Program-made: the position numbers and the translations under genes
Notes under the pieces: model-generated
Databases searched by the model: none
What the model saw: the letters and a program-made list of their open reading frames with translations, nothing else
Told to the model about the DNA's origin: nothing
Origin: Actinobacteria bacterium UBA7398
GTDB lineage: Bacteria > Actinomycetota > Actinomycetes > Nanopelagicales > Nanopelagicaceae
DNA: 26,415 bases
Reading direction: 5' to 3'
NCBI GenBank assembly: GCA_002470135.1
Contig: DKNC01000034.1
Span: 10,409 to 36,823, forward strand
Shown here: one piece after another, positions 1 to 7,751 of the stretch
How positions within the stretch are numbered: the stretch's first letter is position 1
How the letters are laid out: every line of letters begins with the position of its first letter

Positions 1-120
1 ATTGAAATCAATGGTGGAATGCGATCTATCCCAGTCATAATATTTCCCGATGGAACTCACATGACTGAGCCATCCGATATTGATTTAAAAGCAAAGCTTG
101 AGGCGCTAAAAATTATTTAA
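1..120 (+). CDS. Mycoredoxin / glutaredoxin-like protein, 3' end only
   Basis: Only the last 39 codons are in the window; the 5' part, including the expected CxxC active site, lies outside. The visible residues contain GGMRSIPVIIFPDGTHMTEPS, a beta-strand, cis-proline and strand arrangement typical of thioredoxin-fold glutaredoxins. It resembles the C-terminus of actinobacterial mycoredoxin-1, which reduces mycothiol mixed disulfides in the cytoplasm. That family assignment rests on recognition of the C-terminal motif alone. The stop codon (118-120) interlocks with the stop of the convergent azlD gene (117-119), so there is no room for a terminator between them. Confidence 0.65.
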   Translation: MEINGGMRSIPVIIFPDGTHMTEPSDIDLKAKLEALKII

Positions 121-425
121 AGCCAGTTATAAATCGCTGCCGAAGTGATCGCAGCCGAGAATATAACTACTGGAAAAGGTGCCTTAAATTTAAGGGCGAT
201 TGCCGCAACTGCAACGCCTGCAATCCGTTGGTCAAAGACAATTTCAGATTTATTTGTGATTGCTTGGACGCCAACTAAGGCCGAAAGCAAAACAATTGGG
301 ATCAAGGTGTTAATTCGTTGGACTCGGGGATTAGCTAAAAATGATTCTGGAATTGCATAGCCAAGGTATTTTAAAATATAACAAATCAAACTTGATACTA
401 AAGTTGCTACCCACATTGCGCTCAT
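117..425 (-). CDS. azlD: AzlD-family branched-chain amino acid transport protein
   Basis: A 102-residue, very hydrophobic protein with about three to four membrane segments and little else, the usual size and shape of AzlD. AzlD is the small partner of AzlC in a two-component branched-chain amino acid exporter of the inner membrane. The start is placed at the ATG at 425 because it overlaps the azlC stop codon as ATGA, a standard translational-coupling arrangement. The reading frame is open further upstream, but that would give an implausible 35-residue polar extension lying inside azlC. It converges on the mycoredoxin gene with interlocked stop codons. The family call rests on size, hydrophobicity and position behind azlC. 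Confidence 0.8.
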   Translation of the reverse strand: MSAMWVATLVSSLICYILKYLGYAIPESFLANPRVQRINTLIPIVLLSALVGVQAITNKSEIVFDQRIAGVAVAAIALKFKAPFPVVIFSAAITSAAIYNWL

Positions 426-1090
426 GCTTTTGGTTTCCAGCCAAAGAGAATTGCAAGTAAAACTGTTGCGATAATTGGAACGCCAGCTGGTGCAACTGGA
501 GTAAGTATTAGCGCCATCGCTACTGCGCAAATAGCAATCAATTTACTTTGCTTATTGATTAGCCGTGGCCAAACTAATCCTAAGAAAGCGGCAGGCACTG
601 CAGCATCCAAGCCCCATGCAGAAGGATTACCGAGGGCTTGAGCTCCAAAAGCACCTAGCAGCGTAAATAGATTCCAAAATACAAATACCCCAATTCCAGT
701 TGCCCAAAATCCATACCGCATTGCCGCTTCACCGCGTGGTTCTTGGGAAATTGCAACACCGGTTGATTCATCAATGGTTATCTGTGCTGCCAATAATTTC
801 TTAAAGCCATGCACATTTAACACTGGCTTCATCCGCATTGAATAAAGTCCATTGCGAAATCCAAGTAGGGATCCCGTAGTGATCGCACTCAACGCACTCC
901 CGCCCGCGCCCATGACGCCGACAACTGCAAACTGTGATGCGCCAGAGAAAAGTAATATTGAAAAAAGTGAAGCTTGAATCACAGAGAAGCCATTTGCAAC
1001 CGCAGCGGCACCGAATGCAATGCCATAAGTCCCAACCGGTAGCGCAACGCTCATTGAGTCTCGGAAAACCTGCGCTTTAGATAATGACAC
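422..1090 (-). CDS. azlC: AzlC-family branched-chain amino acid permease
   Basis: A 222-residue polytopic membrane protein. The N-terminal stretch with PVGTYGIAFGAAA, followed by SGASQFAVVGVMGAGG around residues 48-65 and a GFRNGLYSMRM motif near residue 78, is characteristic of AzlC. With AzlD it forms a branched-chain amino acid (and analogue such as azaleucine) exporter. It starts with GTG at 1090 and is transcribed divergently from thyX across 61 bases. The downstream azlD overlaps it by four bases. Length is normal for the family. The substrate is inferred from the family and could be another hydrophobic amino acid. Confidence 0.88.
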   Translation of the reverse strand: MSLSKAQVFRDSMSVALPVGTYGIAFGAAAVANGFSVIQASLFSILLFSGASQFAVVGVMGAGGSALSAITTGSLLGFRNGLYSMRMKPVLNVHGFKKLLAAQITIDESTGVAISQEPRGEAAMRYGFWATGIGVFVFWNLFTLLGAFGAQALGNPSAWGLDAAVPAAFLGLVWPRLINKQSKLIAICAVAMALILTPVAPAGVPIIATVLLAILFGWKPKA

Positions 1091-1138
1091 GCGGGTTATT
1101 CTGCCTTATCAATCACGGTATCCGTACATCGCTCTCGA

Positions 1139-1144
1139 TAGGGT
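1139..1144 (+). promoter_or_regulatory. Candidate -10 element of a leaderless thyX transcript
   Basis: TAGGGT fits the actinobacterial TANNNT -10 pattern and ends 7 bases before the thyX GTG. Transcription would then begin at or beside the start codon. No Shine-Dalgarno sequence precedes the GTG, which fits leaderless translation. No convincing -35 hexamer is seen. Confidence 0.45.
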
Positions 1145-1151
1145 CACGCTC

Positions 1152-1883
1152 GTGAGTGAAAATAGCGATAAAGCAGCGATCTTCCGTGACGATGTCACCG
1201 TTGAATTAGTAAAAGCAAGTGCAAGTGATGCTGATGTAATTTGGGCGGCCCGTGTCTCAACTGCGGGTGAAAATTCGTTAGATGAAATTAATCAGGACCC
1301 TTCAAAATCTGCCGGATTAATTAATTATTTGGCGCGAGAGCGACATGGTTCGCCCTTTGAACATACCTCAATGACATTTTTTATCTCTGCGCCAATCTTT
1401 GTTTTCCGTGAATTTATGCGCCACCGAATCGCTTCTTATAACGAAGAGAGTGGCCGATATCGCGAGCTAAGTCCAGTCTTTTATCTGCCATCAAAAGAAC
1501 GCAAACTTGTACAAGTAGGCAAAACTGGCGCGTATACATTTGTTGATGGCACCGCAGAGCAATATGAAATTACAGTGAAAGCAATGAAAGAGAGTTATCT
1601 ACTTTCATATAGCAATTACCAAAAAATGTTAGAAGCGGGCGTAGCGCGCGAAGTTGCACGAGCAGTTTTACCGGTTGCGCTTTACTCATCTATGTATGTA
1701 ACTATGAATGCTCGCGCACTTATGAATTTTTTATCGCTTCGTACCAGTCGAGAAGGCTCACATTTTCCAAGCTACCCACAACGAGAAATTGAGATGGTTG
1801 CCGAGAAAATGGAGCGACATTTTGCAGAACTTATGCCGCTCACATACGGAGCCTTTGAAAAGTCTGGGAGAATTGCACCCTAA
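1152..1883 (+). CDS. thyX: FAD-dependent thymidylate synthase ThyX
   Basis: Catalyses reductive methylation of dUMP to dTMP using methylenetetrahydrofolate and reduced FAD, replacing ThyA; cytoplasmic. The ThyX signature RHR-X7-S is present at residues 90-100 (RHRIASYNEES), followed by GRYREL. The 243-residue length is normal. It begins with GTG at 1152 and has no Shine-Dalgarno sequence, but a TANNNT hexamer lies 7 bases upstream. dapA follows after 18 bases, the conserved actinobacterial thyX-dapA order. This enzyme needs dUMP from the ribonucleotide reductase route, here represented by nrdJ at the other end of the window. Confidence 0.97.
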   Translation: MSENSDKAAIFRDDVTVELVKASASDADVIWAARVSTAGENSLDEINQDPSKSAGLINYLARERHGSPFEHTSMTFFISAPIFVFREFMRHRIASYNEESGRYRELSPVFYLPSKERKLVQVGKTGAYTFVDGTAEQYEITVKAMKESYLLSYSNYQKMLEAGVAREVARAVLPVALYSSMYVTMNARALMNFLSLRTSREGSHFPSYPQREIEMVAEKMERHFAELMPLTYGAFEKSGRIAP

Positions 1884-1889
1884 AAGCGG

Positions 1890-1895
1890 TAGCCT
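1890..1895 (+). promoter_or_regulatory. Candidate -10 element upstream of dapA
   Basis: TAGCCT fits TANNNT and ends 6 bases before the dapA ATG, just after the thyX stop. It may give an internal leaderless transcript for dapA. The weak purine content before the ATG does not form a clear Shine-Dalgarno sequence. It could be a chance match. Confidence 0.35.
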
Positions 1896-1901
1896 TAGGG
1901 C

Positions 1902-2789
1902 ATGTTGATTACCCCACCATTTGGTCGATTGCTTACCGCAATGGTTACGCCATTTAAACCTGATCTCTCAATTGATTGGGCTGGTGTGGAAAAATTAGCT
2001 AACCACCTAATCAGCACTGGGCATGATGGCATCGTTGTGAACGGCACAACTGGTGAAGCGCCAACGACTAGTGATGATGAGAAACTTGAAATAATTAAGG
2101 TTGTTAAAAAAGCGGTAGCAGGGAAAGCAAAAGTAATTGCTGGCGCTGGAAACAATGAAACTTCGCATTCAGTAGAACAAGCAAAATGGGCTGCCGATGC
2201 TGGCGCTGATGGCTTATTAGTAGTAACTCCTTATTACAACAAACCACCACAAGCCGGCATTGAAGCGCACTTTAAAGCGATGGCAGATGCGACCGATTTG
2301 CCAGTAATGATGTATGACATTCCAGGTCGAACTGGGATTCAAATTGAACCAGACACAATTGTTAAGTTGGCAGAACACCCAAGAATCGCAGCGTTGAAAG
2401 ATGCAAAAGGTGATGTAGCTTCAACATCTTGGGTAATCAAAAGATCTGGAATTCCAGTCTATTCTGGCGACGATATTTTAAATCTACCTTTACTTTCGGT
2501 CGGAGCTGTCGGTTTTGTATCAGTCTGTGGCCATACTGTTGGAAAAGAATTGCGCGAAATGTTAGATTCTTGGTTTAGCGGAAATGCGCACCGCGCTACT
2601 GAGATACATCAACAGCTGCTTCCGGTTTATACCGGGACTTTCCGCACGCAAGGTGCGATTCTCACGAAGGCAGCTATGACACTGATGGGACTCCCTGGCG
2701 GAGTTGTAAGACTTCCACTTGTAAACGCAACTGCGTCACAAATTGAGCAACTTCGTGAGGATTTAAAACTCGGAGGCGTTAAAGTTTGA
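1902..2789 (+). CDS. dapA: 4-hydroxy-tetrahydrodipicolinate synthase
   Basis: Condenses pyruvate with aspartate semialdehyde, the first committed step of diaminopimelate and lysine synthesis. This is a 295-residue TIM-barrel. The pyruvate-binding motif NGTTGE is at about residues 47-52, the active-site tyrosine in MMYDIPGRTG is Y138, and the Schiff-base lysine in AALKDAKGD is K166. YYNKP at 111-115 carries the tyrosine that reaches across the dimer interface. All key residues are intact, which distinguishes it from the second DapA-family gene at 13691-14599. It overlaps the start of rnj (TTGA). dapF later in the window belongs to the same lysine/peptidoglycan pathway. Confidence 0.96.
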   Translation: MLITPPFGRLLTAMVTPFKPDLSIDWAGVEKLANHLISTGHDGIVVNGTTGEAPTTSDDEKLEIIKVVKKAVAGKAKVIAGAGNNETSHSVEQAKWAADAGADGLLVVTPYYNKPPQAGIEAHFKAMADATDLPVMMYDIPGRTGIQIEPDTIVKLAEHPRIAALKDAKGDVASTSWVIKRSGIPVYSGDDILNLPLLSVGAVGFVSVCGHTVGKELREMLDSWFSGNAHRATEIHQQLLPVYTGTFRTQGAILTKAAMTLMGLPGGVVRLPLVNATASQIEQLREDLKLGGVKV

Positions 2790-4468
2790 ATCATCCCCAC
2801 CCAGATTTAGGTTTACCAACAAAGTTAGTTGCTGGCGGGCTTCGAATAGTTGCGCTTGGTGGACTCGGCGAAATTGGCCGGAACATGACGGTATTTGAAT
2901 CCGAAGGCAAGTTATTAGTTGTCGACTGCGGCGTTTTGTTTCCAGAAGAGAACCAACCCGGGATTGATTTAATTCTGCCGGATTTTTCTTATATAAGAGA
3001 ACGCTTAAATGATATTGAGGCGATCTTCTTAACGCACGGCCACGAAGACCATATTGGTGCAGTTCCATACTTACTGCGCGAACGTGGCGATATTCCAGTT
3101 ATTGGAACAGCGCTAACGGTCGCATTTATTAAAGCAAAGCTAAAAGAACATCGAATCACTGCTATTACTCGTGAAGTCAAAGCCGGCATGCGTGAGAAAA
3201 TTGGTCCGTTCTCGATGGAATATGTTGCAGTAAACCACTCAATCCCGGATGCACTTGCGGTTGCAATTACTACGAAAGCTGGAACGATTTTACATACTGG
3301 CGATTTCAAAATGGATCAATTACCGCTCGATGGTCGCATTACTGATCTCGCAACATTCGCGCGATTAGGCGCAGATGGTGTTGATCTTTTTATGGTCGAC
3401 TCGACAAATGCTGATATTCCTGGCTTCACTACTTCCGAACGCGAAATTATGCCAGCGCTCGATCGCGTCTTTAGAAGCACGCGCCGTCGGGTTGTGGTTG
3501 CATCATTTGCATCACACGTTCATCGGATTCAACAGATAATTAATACTGCCGAATCACATAAGCGCAAAGTTATATTTATGGGTCGCTCGATGGTTCGCAA
3601 TATGAATTTAGCCGCGGAGATGGGTTACTTAACGATTCCTAGCGGAGTTCTTATCGATGAAAAAGAGATGGATAACCACGGCGATAACTTGGTATTAATT
3701 TGCACTGGCTCCCAAGGCGAACCGTTAGCGGCGTTATCAAGAATGGCAAATGGTGATCACCAAATTCGAGTTGGTGAAGGTGACACCGTTGTTTTAGCTT
3801 CATCCTTGATTCCTGGAAATGAAAATCCGGTTTATCGCGTAATAAACGAGCTAACGCGATTCGGTGCTCGCGTTGTGCATAAAGCGAATGCGCTAGTTCA
3901 CGTATCTGGACATGCCGCCGCAGGGGAGTTGTTATATTGCTACAACATTGTTAAGCCAAAACATGTCATGCCAATCCACGGCGAATGGCGACATATGCGA
4001 GCTAATGCCGAACTTGCGATTCAAACTGGAGTTGCCCGAAAAAATACGGTGATTGTAGAAAATGGCATTGTAATTGACATGGTTGATCATAAAGTTTCGG
4101 TTGTTGGTTCGGTACCTTGTGGATTTGTTTATGTTGATGGCCAGAGCATCGGTGACATTACCGAAAGCTCGCTAAAAGATAGACGAATATTGGGTGAAGA
4201 AGGATTCATCTCGGTAATTGTGGTAATCGATTCTCAAACTGGAAAAATTGTTGCTGGACCTGATATTCATGCGCGCGGTTTTGCTGAAGATACCGCGCTA
4301 TTTGATGAAGTGAAATCTAGAATTGAGAAAGCTCTCGCTGCTGCAGTTGCGGAAGGAATTAACGGCACGCACCAACTTTCACAAATAATGCGAAAAACAG
4401 TTGGCAGTTGGGTAGGCGGAGAACATCGCCGACGTCCGATGATTGTTCCTGTTGTTATAGAAGTATGA
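2786..4468 (+). CDS. rnj: Ribonuclease J
   Basis: Metallo-beta-lactamase/beta-CASP nuclease with endonuclease and 5'-to-3' exonuclease activity in mRNA decay and rRNA maturation. The zinc-ligand motif HGHEDH is at residues 84-89, with H151 and the aspartate of HTGDFKMD (D173) completing the metal site. A beta-CASP region with a C-terminal HGEWRHM motif follows, then an RNase J C-terminal domain. The 560-residue length is typical. It starts with TTG at 2786, overlapping the dapA stop as TTGA. A GGAGG Shine-Dalgarno sequence at 2772-2776, with 9-base spacing, supports that unusual start. It is likely cotranscribed with dapA. Confidence 0.96.
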   Translation: MNHPHPDLGLPTKLVAGGLRIVALGGLGEIGRNMTVFESEGKLLVVDCGVLFPEENQPGIDLILPDFSYIRERLNDIEAIFLTHGHEDHIGAVPYLLRERGDIPVIGTALTVAFIKAKLKEHRITAITREVKAGMREKIGPFSMEYVAVNHSIPDALAVAITTKAGTILHTGDFKMDQLPLDGRITDLATFARLGADGVDLFMVDSTNADIPGFTTSEREIMPALDRVFRSTRRRVVVASFASHVHRIQQIINTAESHKRKVIFMGRSMVRNMNLAAEMGYLTIPSGVLIDEKEMDNHGDNLVLICTGSQGEPLAALSRMANGDHQIRVGEGDTVVLASSLIPGNENPVYRVINELTRFGARVVHKANALVHVSGHAAAGELLYCYNIVKPKHVMPIHGEWRHMRANAELAIQTGVARKNTVIVENGIVIDMVDHKVSVVGSVPCGFVYVDGQSIGDITESSLKDRRILGEEGFISVIVVIDSQTGKIVAGPDIHARGFAEDTALFDEVKSRIEKALAAAVAEGINGTHQLSQIMRKTVGSWVGGEHRRRPMIVPVVIEV

Positions 4469-4503
4469 CGGCGAGCCAGACTGCTTAGGATTTCGCTTTC
4501 TAA

Positions 4504-4509
4504 TACGAT
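4504..4509 (+). promoter_or_regulatory. Candidate -10 element of a leaderless ftsK transcript
   Basis: TACGAT fits TANNNT and ends 8 bases before the ftsK ATG, in the 49-base gap after rnj. No Shine-Dalgarno sequence lies between it and the start codon. The -35 region is not recognisable. Confidence 0.45.
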
Positions 4510-4517
4510 TAACGCTT

Positions 4518-6881
4518 ATGGCTAAAAAGAAAAGTACTAAATCAAGTGGGTTCTTAGGCGGGATTGCTCGCGCCTTATCTGCTATTTGGCGGGCCATCGC
4601 TAACGCACTTGGTGCAGTAATTAGATTTGTTTCCAGAGGTGTTAAAGATTTAGATCCAGCCCACCAGCGCGATGGTTTGGCCCTTCTACTTTTTATTGCT
4701 GGCGTTCTGGCAGCGGCAACAACCTGGTGGCATCTAGATAATTTCTTTGGTCGCGCCATGCACTCATTCTTTTACGGTGGCGTTGGGCGACTTGCGATGG
4801 CAACACCATTAGCACTTTGTTATTTTGCTTTTAGACTATTTAGAAACCCAACAGATAAAGCAGCTAATGGCCGGATAACAATTGGCTCGTTATTACTAAT
4901 TTTCTCAAGCGCAGCGTTAGCCCATATATTTAATGGTTCAACTGGAACTGGGGCGACCGCGATGCGCCACGGTGGCGGTTGGATTGGTTATGGAGTTTCA
5001 ACTCCATTGAAGTATGTAGTTATATCTTCGACGTTAACAACCTTTATCCTTTTCTTATTTTTAGGTTTTGGGTTGTTGGTAGTAACTGCAACGCCAGTCT
5101 CCGAAGTTTTTGCGTTAATAAAACGATTATTTAGTGGCGCAAGTTCTAAAGTTGGTAGCGCGGTTGCTGATCGGCGCGAGCGTAAAATTGAAGAATTCGA
5201 AATCTCAGAATCACCACCTTTTGAATCGCCATTAGTGGTGCAACATCTTGATCATGGCGACTACGACGAAGATTCAGAGGAAGATTCCGAGTTAGATGAA
5301 GAGAGCTTTGACGAAGAATTCACGGTTGAAATTCCAGTAGCTTCTGGAACCGCAGATGGTAATCCGCTGCCAACTCCAACAAAACCGTTACGTCCAGTAC
5401 AGATGGTGCTCGCTTCAGATGATACTTACGAACTGCCATCTATGGATTTGTTACGAGCTGGCCCAGCTTCAAAAACTAAAAGTAAAGCCAATGATGTGAT
5501 TGTTGCTGCGTTAACAGAAGTTTTCAAACAGTTCGATATTGATGCAGAAGTAACTGGTTTTATGCGTGGGCCGACTGTGACACGTTATGAAGTAGAACTA
5601 GGTTCCGGCGTTAAAGTTGAAGCTATTACGGCGCTTGGTAAAAATATTTCCTATGCCGTAGCAAGTAGTGATGTGCGAATCCTCTCGCCAATACCTGGAA
5701 AATCTGCGGTCGGAATTGAAATTCCTAATACTGATCGCGAAATAGTTTCGCTCGGTGATGTATTACGCTCTGGTGTTGCTGGAAACGATCATCATCCAAT
5801 GTTAGTTGCGCTTGGTAAAGATGTTGAAGGCGCATTTATCTGTGCAAATTTAGCAAAAATGCCGCACTTATTGGTGGCGGGTGCTACCGGTGCTGGCAAA
5901 TCTTCAATGATTAACTCACTTGTGACTTCAATATTAATGCGCTCAACTCCAAATGATGTTCGAATGATTTTGATTGATCCAAAGCGAGTCGAGCTCACTG
6001 CATATGATGGCGTGCCACATTTAATTGCACCAATCATCACAAACCCGAAAAAAGCAGCAGAGTCGTTAGCTTGGGTTGTTCGCGAAATGGATCTGCGTTA
6101 TGACGATCTCTCAACTTATGGTTTCCGCCATATTGATGATTTTAATAAAGCGGTTCGAACTGGAAAGTTAACAAATTCCAATTCCTCAGAAGGTCCGCTA
6201 CAACCTTATCCATATCTTCTCGTCGTAATTGATGAGTTAGCAGATTTAATGATGGTGGCAGCGCGCGATGTTGAAGATTGCATTGTTCGCATCACGCAAT
6301 TAGCTCGCGCGGCTGGAATTCATTTAGTAATTGCAACCCAACGTCCTAGCGTTGATATTGTTACTGGATTAATTAAAGCAAACGTACCTTCTAGACTTTC
6401 GTTTGCAACTAGTAGCTTGGCTGACTCTCGAGTTATTTTAGATACACCTGGTGCCGAGAAATTAGTGGGACAAGGCGACGGCTTATTCCTGCCAATGGGC
6501 GCTAGCAAAGCGCTGCGGATCCAAGGAGCTTACGTTTCGGAACGTGAAATTGAAGCGGTTGTTAATCACGTTAAAGCCCAACTCGCTCCGGTTTACCGCG
6601 AAGATATTCTTGCGCCGGTCCGAACTAGAGCGGTAATTGAAGATGACATTGGCGATGATATGGATCTGTTATTGCAAGCGGTTGAGTTAGTGATTGGAAC
6701 GCAATTTGGTTCGACTTCAATGTTGCAACGTAAGTTGAGAATTGGTTTTGCTAAAGCAGGACGGCTAATGGATTTGATGGAGAGCCGTGGAATTGTTGGG
6801 CCATCCGAAGGATCGAAGGCTCGGACCGTCTTAGTAAAACCCGAAGACCTCGCGGGAGTGTTGGCAGTATTGCAGGGGTGA
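4518..6881 (+). CDS. ftsK: DNA translocase FtsK/SpoIIIE
   Basis: Septum-anchored ATP-driven DNA pump that clears chromosome ends during division. It has four membrane segments (about residues 52-70, 88-107, 120-138 and 165-190). A short acidic linker rich in D/E and S follows at about 225-275. The motor carries Walker A GATGAGKS at 455-462 and Walker B VVIDE ending at D572-E573. The C-terminal gamma winged-helix domain (about 715-775) should read KOPS-like orienting sequences. At 787 residues it is on the short side, because the linker is compact, in keeping with a streamlined genome. Translation starts at ATG 4518 without a Shine-Dalgarno sequence. Confidence 0.96.
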   Translation: MAKKKSTKSSGFLGGIARALSAIWRAIANALGAVIRFVSRGVKDLDPAHQRDGLALLLFIAGVLAAATTWWHLDNFFGRAMHSFFYGGVGRLAMATPLALCYFAFRLFRNPTDKAANGRITIGSLLLIFSSAALAHIFNGSTGTGATAMRHGGGWIGYGVSTPLKYVVISSTLTTFILFLFLGFGLLVVTATPVSEVFALIKRLFSGASSKVGSAVADRRERKIEEFEISESPPFESPLVVQHLDHGDYDEDSEEDSELDEESFDEEFTVEIPVASGTADGNPLPTPTKPLRPVQMVLASDDTYELPSMDLLRAGPASKTKSKANDVIVAALTEVFKQFDIDAEVTGFMRGPTVTRYEVELGSGVKVEAITALGKNISYAVASSDVRILSPIPGKSAVGIEIPNTDREIVSLGDVLRSGVAGNDHHPMLVALGKDVEGAFICANLAKMPHLLVAGATGAGKSSMINSLVTSILMRSTPNDVRMILIDPKRVELTAYDGVPHLIAPIITNPKKAAESLAWVVREMDLRYDDLSTYGFRHIDDFNKAVRTGKLTNSNSSEGPLQPYPYLLVVIDELADLMMVAARDVEDCIVRITQLARAAGIHLVIATQRPSVDIVTGLIKANVPSRLSFATSSLADSRVILDTPGAEKLVGQGDGLFLPMGASKALRIQGAYVSEREIEAVVNHVKAQLAPVYREDILAPVRTRAVIEDDIGDDMDLLLQAVELVIGTQFGSTSMLQRKLRIGFAKAGRLMDLMESRGIVGPSEGSKARTVLVKPEDLAGVLAVLQG

Positions 6882-6917
6882 TTTTCGCTCCATTCACCTA
6901 ATATTCACCGATCGAGG

Positions 6918-6947
6918 TTGATTCAGACCTGGTAATGCCCGTAGCCT
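6918..6947 (+). promoter_or_regulatory. Candidate promoter for the rodZ-like gene
   Basis: TTGATT at 6918-6923 and TAGCCT at 6942-6947 are separated by 18 bases, a plausible -35/-10 pair. Transcription from here would give a leader of about 25 bases that includes the GAAGG ribosome binding site. This is a pattern match only. Confidence 0.35.
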
Positions 6948-6964
6948 TGCTCTTCCCCGATCGT

Positions 6965-6969
6965 GAAGG
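6965..6969 (+). promoter_or_regulatory. Ribosome binding site deciding the rodZ-like start
   Basis: GAAGG lies 9 bases before the ATG at 6979 but only 3 before an in-frame TTG at 6973. The spacing therefore favours the ATG as the true start. Confidence 0.55.
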
Positions 6970-6978
6970 TTATTGAAA

Positions 6979-7701
6979 ATGTCATTAGGTTCCGCACTTA
7001 AGAGTGCACGTACTGCAGCGGGATTATCCGTGGAAGAACTTGCAGCGCGTACTCGGATCCGTGCGGCGCTCATCAAAGAGTTAGAAAATGATAATTTTAT
7101 TAATTGCGGCGGCGACACTTATGCTCGCGGTCATATTCGAGCAATTGCCAGAATTCTTGAGATAGATGGCACTCAACTATTATCAGAATTTACTGAATCT
7201 TTTGCACCGGAAGAACGGCCAATGATGGATTTGCTAGTTGAAAATAGCGCAGCAAGACCACCTCGTGAAAAGAAACCAATTTCTTGGAAAGCGCTTTCTG
7301 GAATTGCTGCATCAATTGTCGTAGTTGTGGCTTCTGTGCAATTTGTAGTTGTAATAAATAATTCCAATGAGAGTGTTAAACCACTTGCTCTTAGCGCAAC
7401 TGCACCAGAAACGAAAGATCCTGCAGTTGCCACAAAAGTAAGTGGCGTAAATTTAATTTTGACCGGAGTTAATGGCGTTTCTTGGATTGGTATTTTTGAC
7501 AGTTCAAATAACCAGATTTATAGTGGCCGCATTTCCAAAGGTGAATCCCAAGTTTTTACAGATAATCAATCCTTATATGTTGTAATCGGAAATGCTGGAG
7601 CGATTAATGTAAATCTAAATGGTGCAGATTTAGGCGTAACTGGCGCGGTAGGTGAAGTTGTGCGGATGCAATTCACTCCAACTGGCTCGACCCAAGGCTA
7701 A
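6979..7701 (+). CDS. RodZ-like helix-turn-helix membrane protein (HTH_25 + DUF4115)
   Basis: A 240-residue bitopic membrane protein. Residues about 4-65 form an Xre-type HTH_25 domain (LGSALKSARTAAGLSVEELA). A single membrane segment of small and hydrophobic residues lies near residues 100-122. The C-terminal part (about 150-240) is a beta-rich extracytoplasmic DUF4115-like domain. This is the RodZ architecture, linked to cell-shape control through MreB in rods; in an actinobacterium the partner is uncertain. The start is placed at the ATG at 6979 because GAAGG at 6965-6969 has good spacing to it. It sits between ftsK and rimO, the frequent actinobacterial position. Confidence 0.82.
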   Translation: MSLGSALKSARTAAGLSVEELAARTRIRAALIKELENDNFINCGGDTYARGHIRAIARILEIDGTQLLSEFTESFAPEERPMMDLLVENSAARPPREKKPISWKALSGIAASIVVVVASVQFVVVINNSNESVKPLALSATAPETKDPAVATKVSGVNLILTGVNGVSWIGIFDSSNNQIYSGRISKGESQVFTDNQSLYVVIGNAGAINVNLNGADLGVTGAVGEVVRMQFTPTGSTQG

Positions 7702-7738
7702 TCCTTAGTTTCGCCACAATTACTTCTCGCTTTACAAG

Positions 7739-7744
7739 TACTAT
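7739..7744 (+). promoter_or_regulatory. Candidate -10 element of a leaderless rimO transcript
   Basis: TACTAT fits TANNNT and ends 7 bases before the rimO ATG. It lies in the 50-base gap after the rodZ-like gene, and there is no Shine-Dalgarno sequence before the start. Confidence 0.5.
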
Positions 7745-7751
7745 TCGCCAA

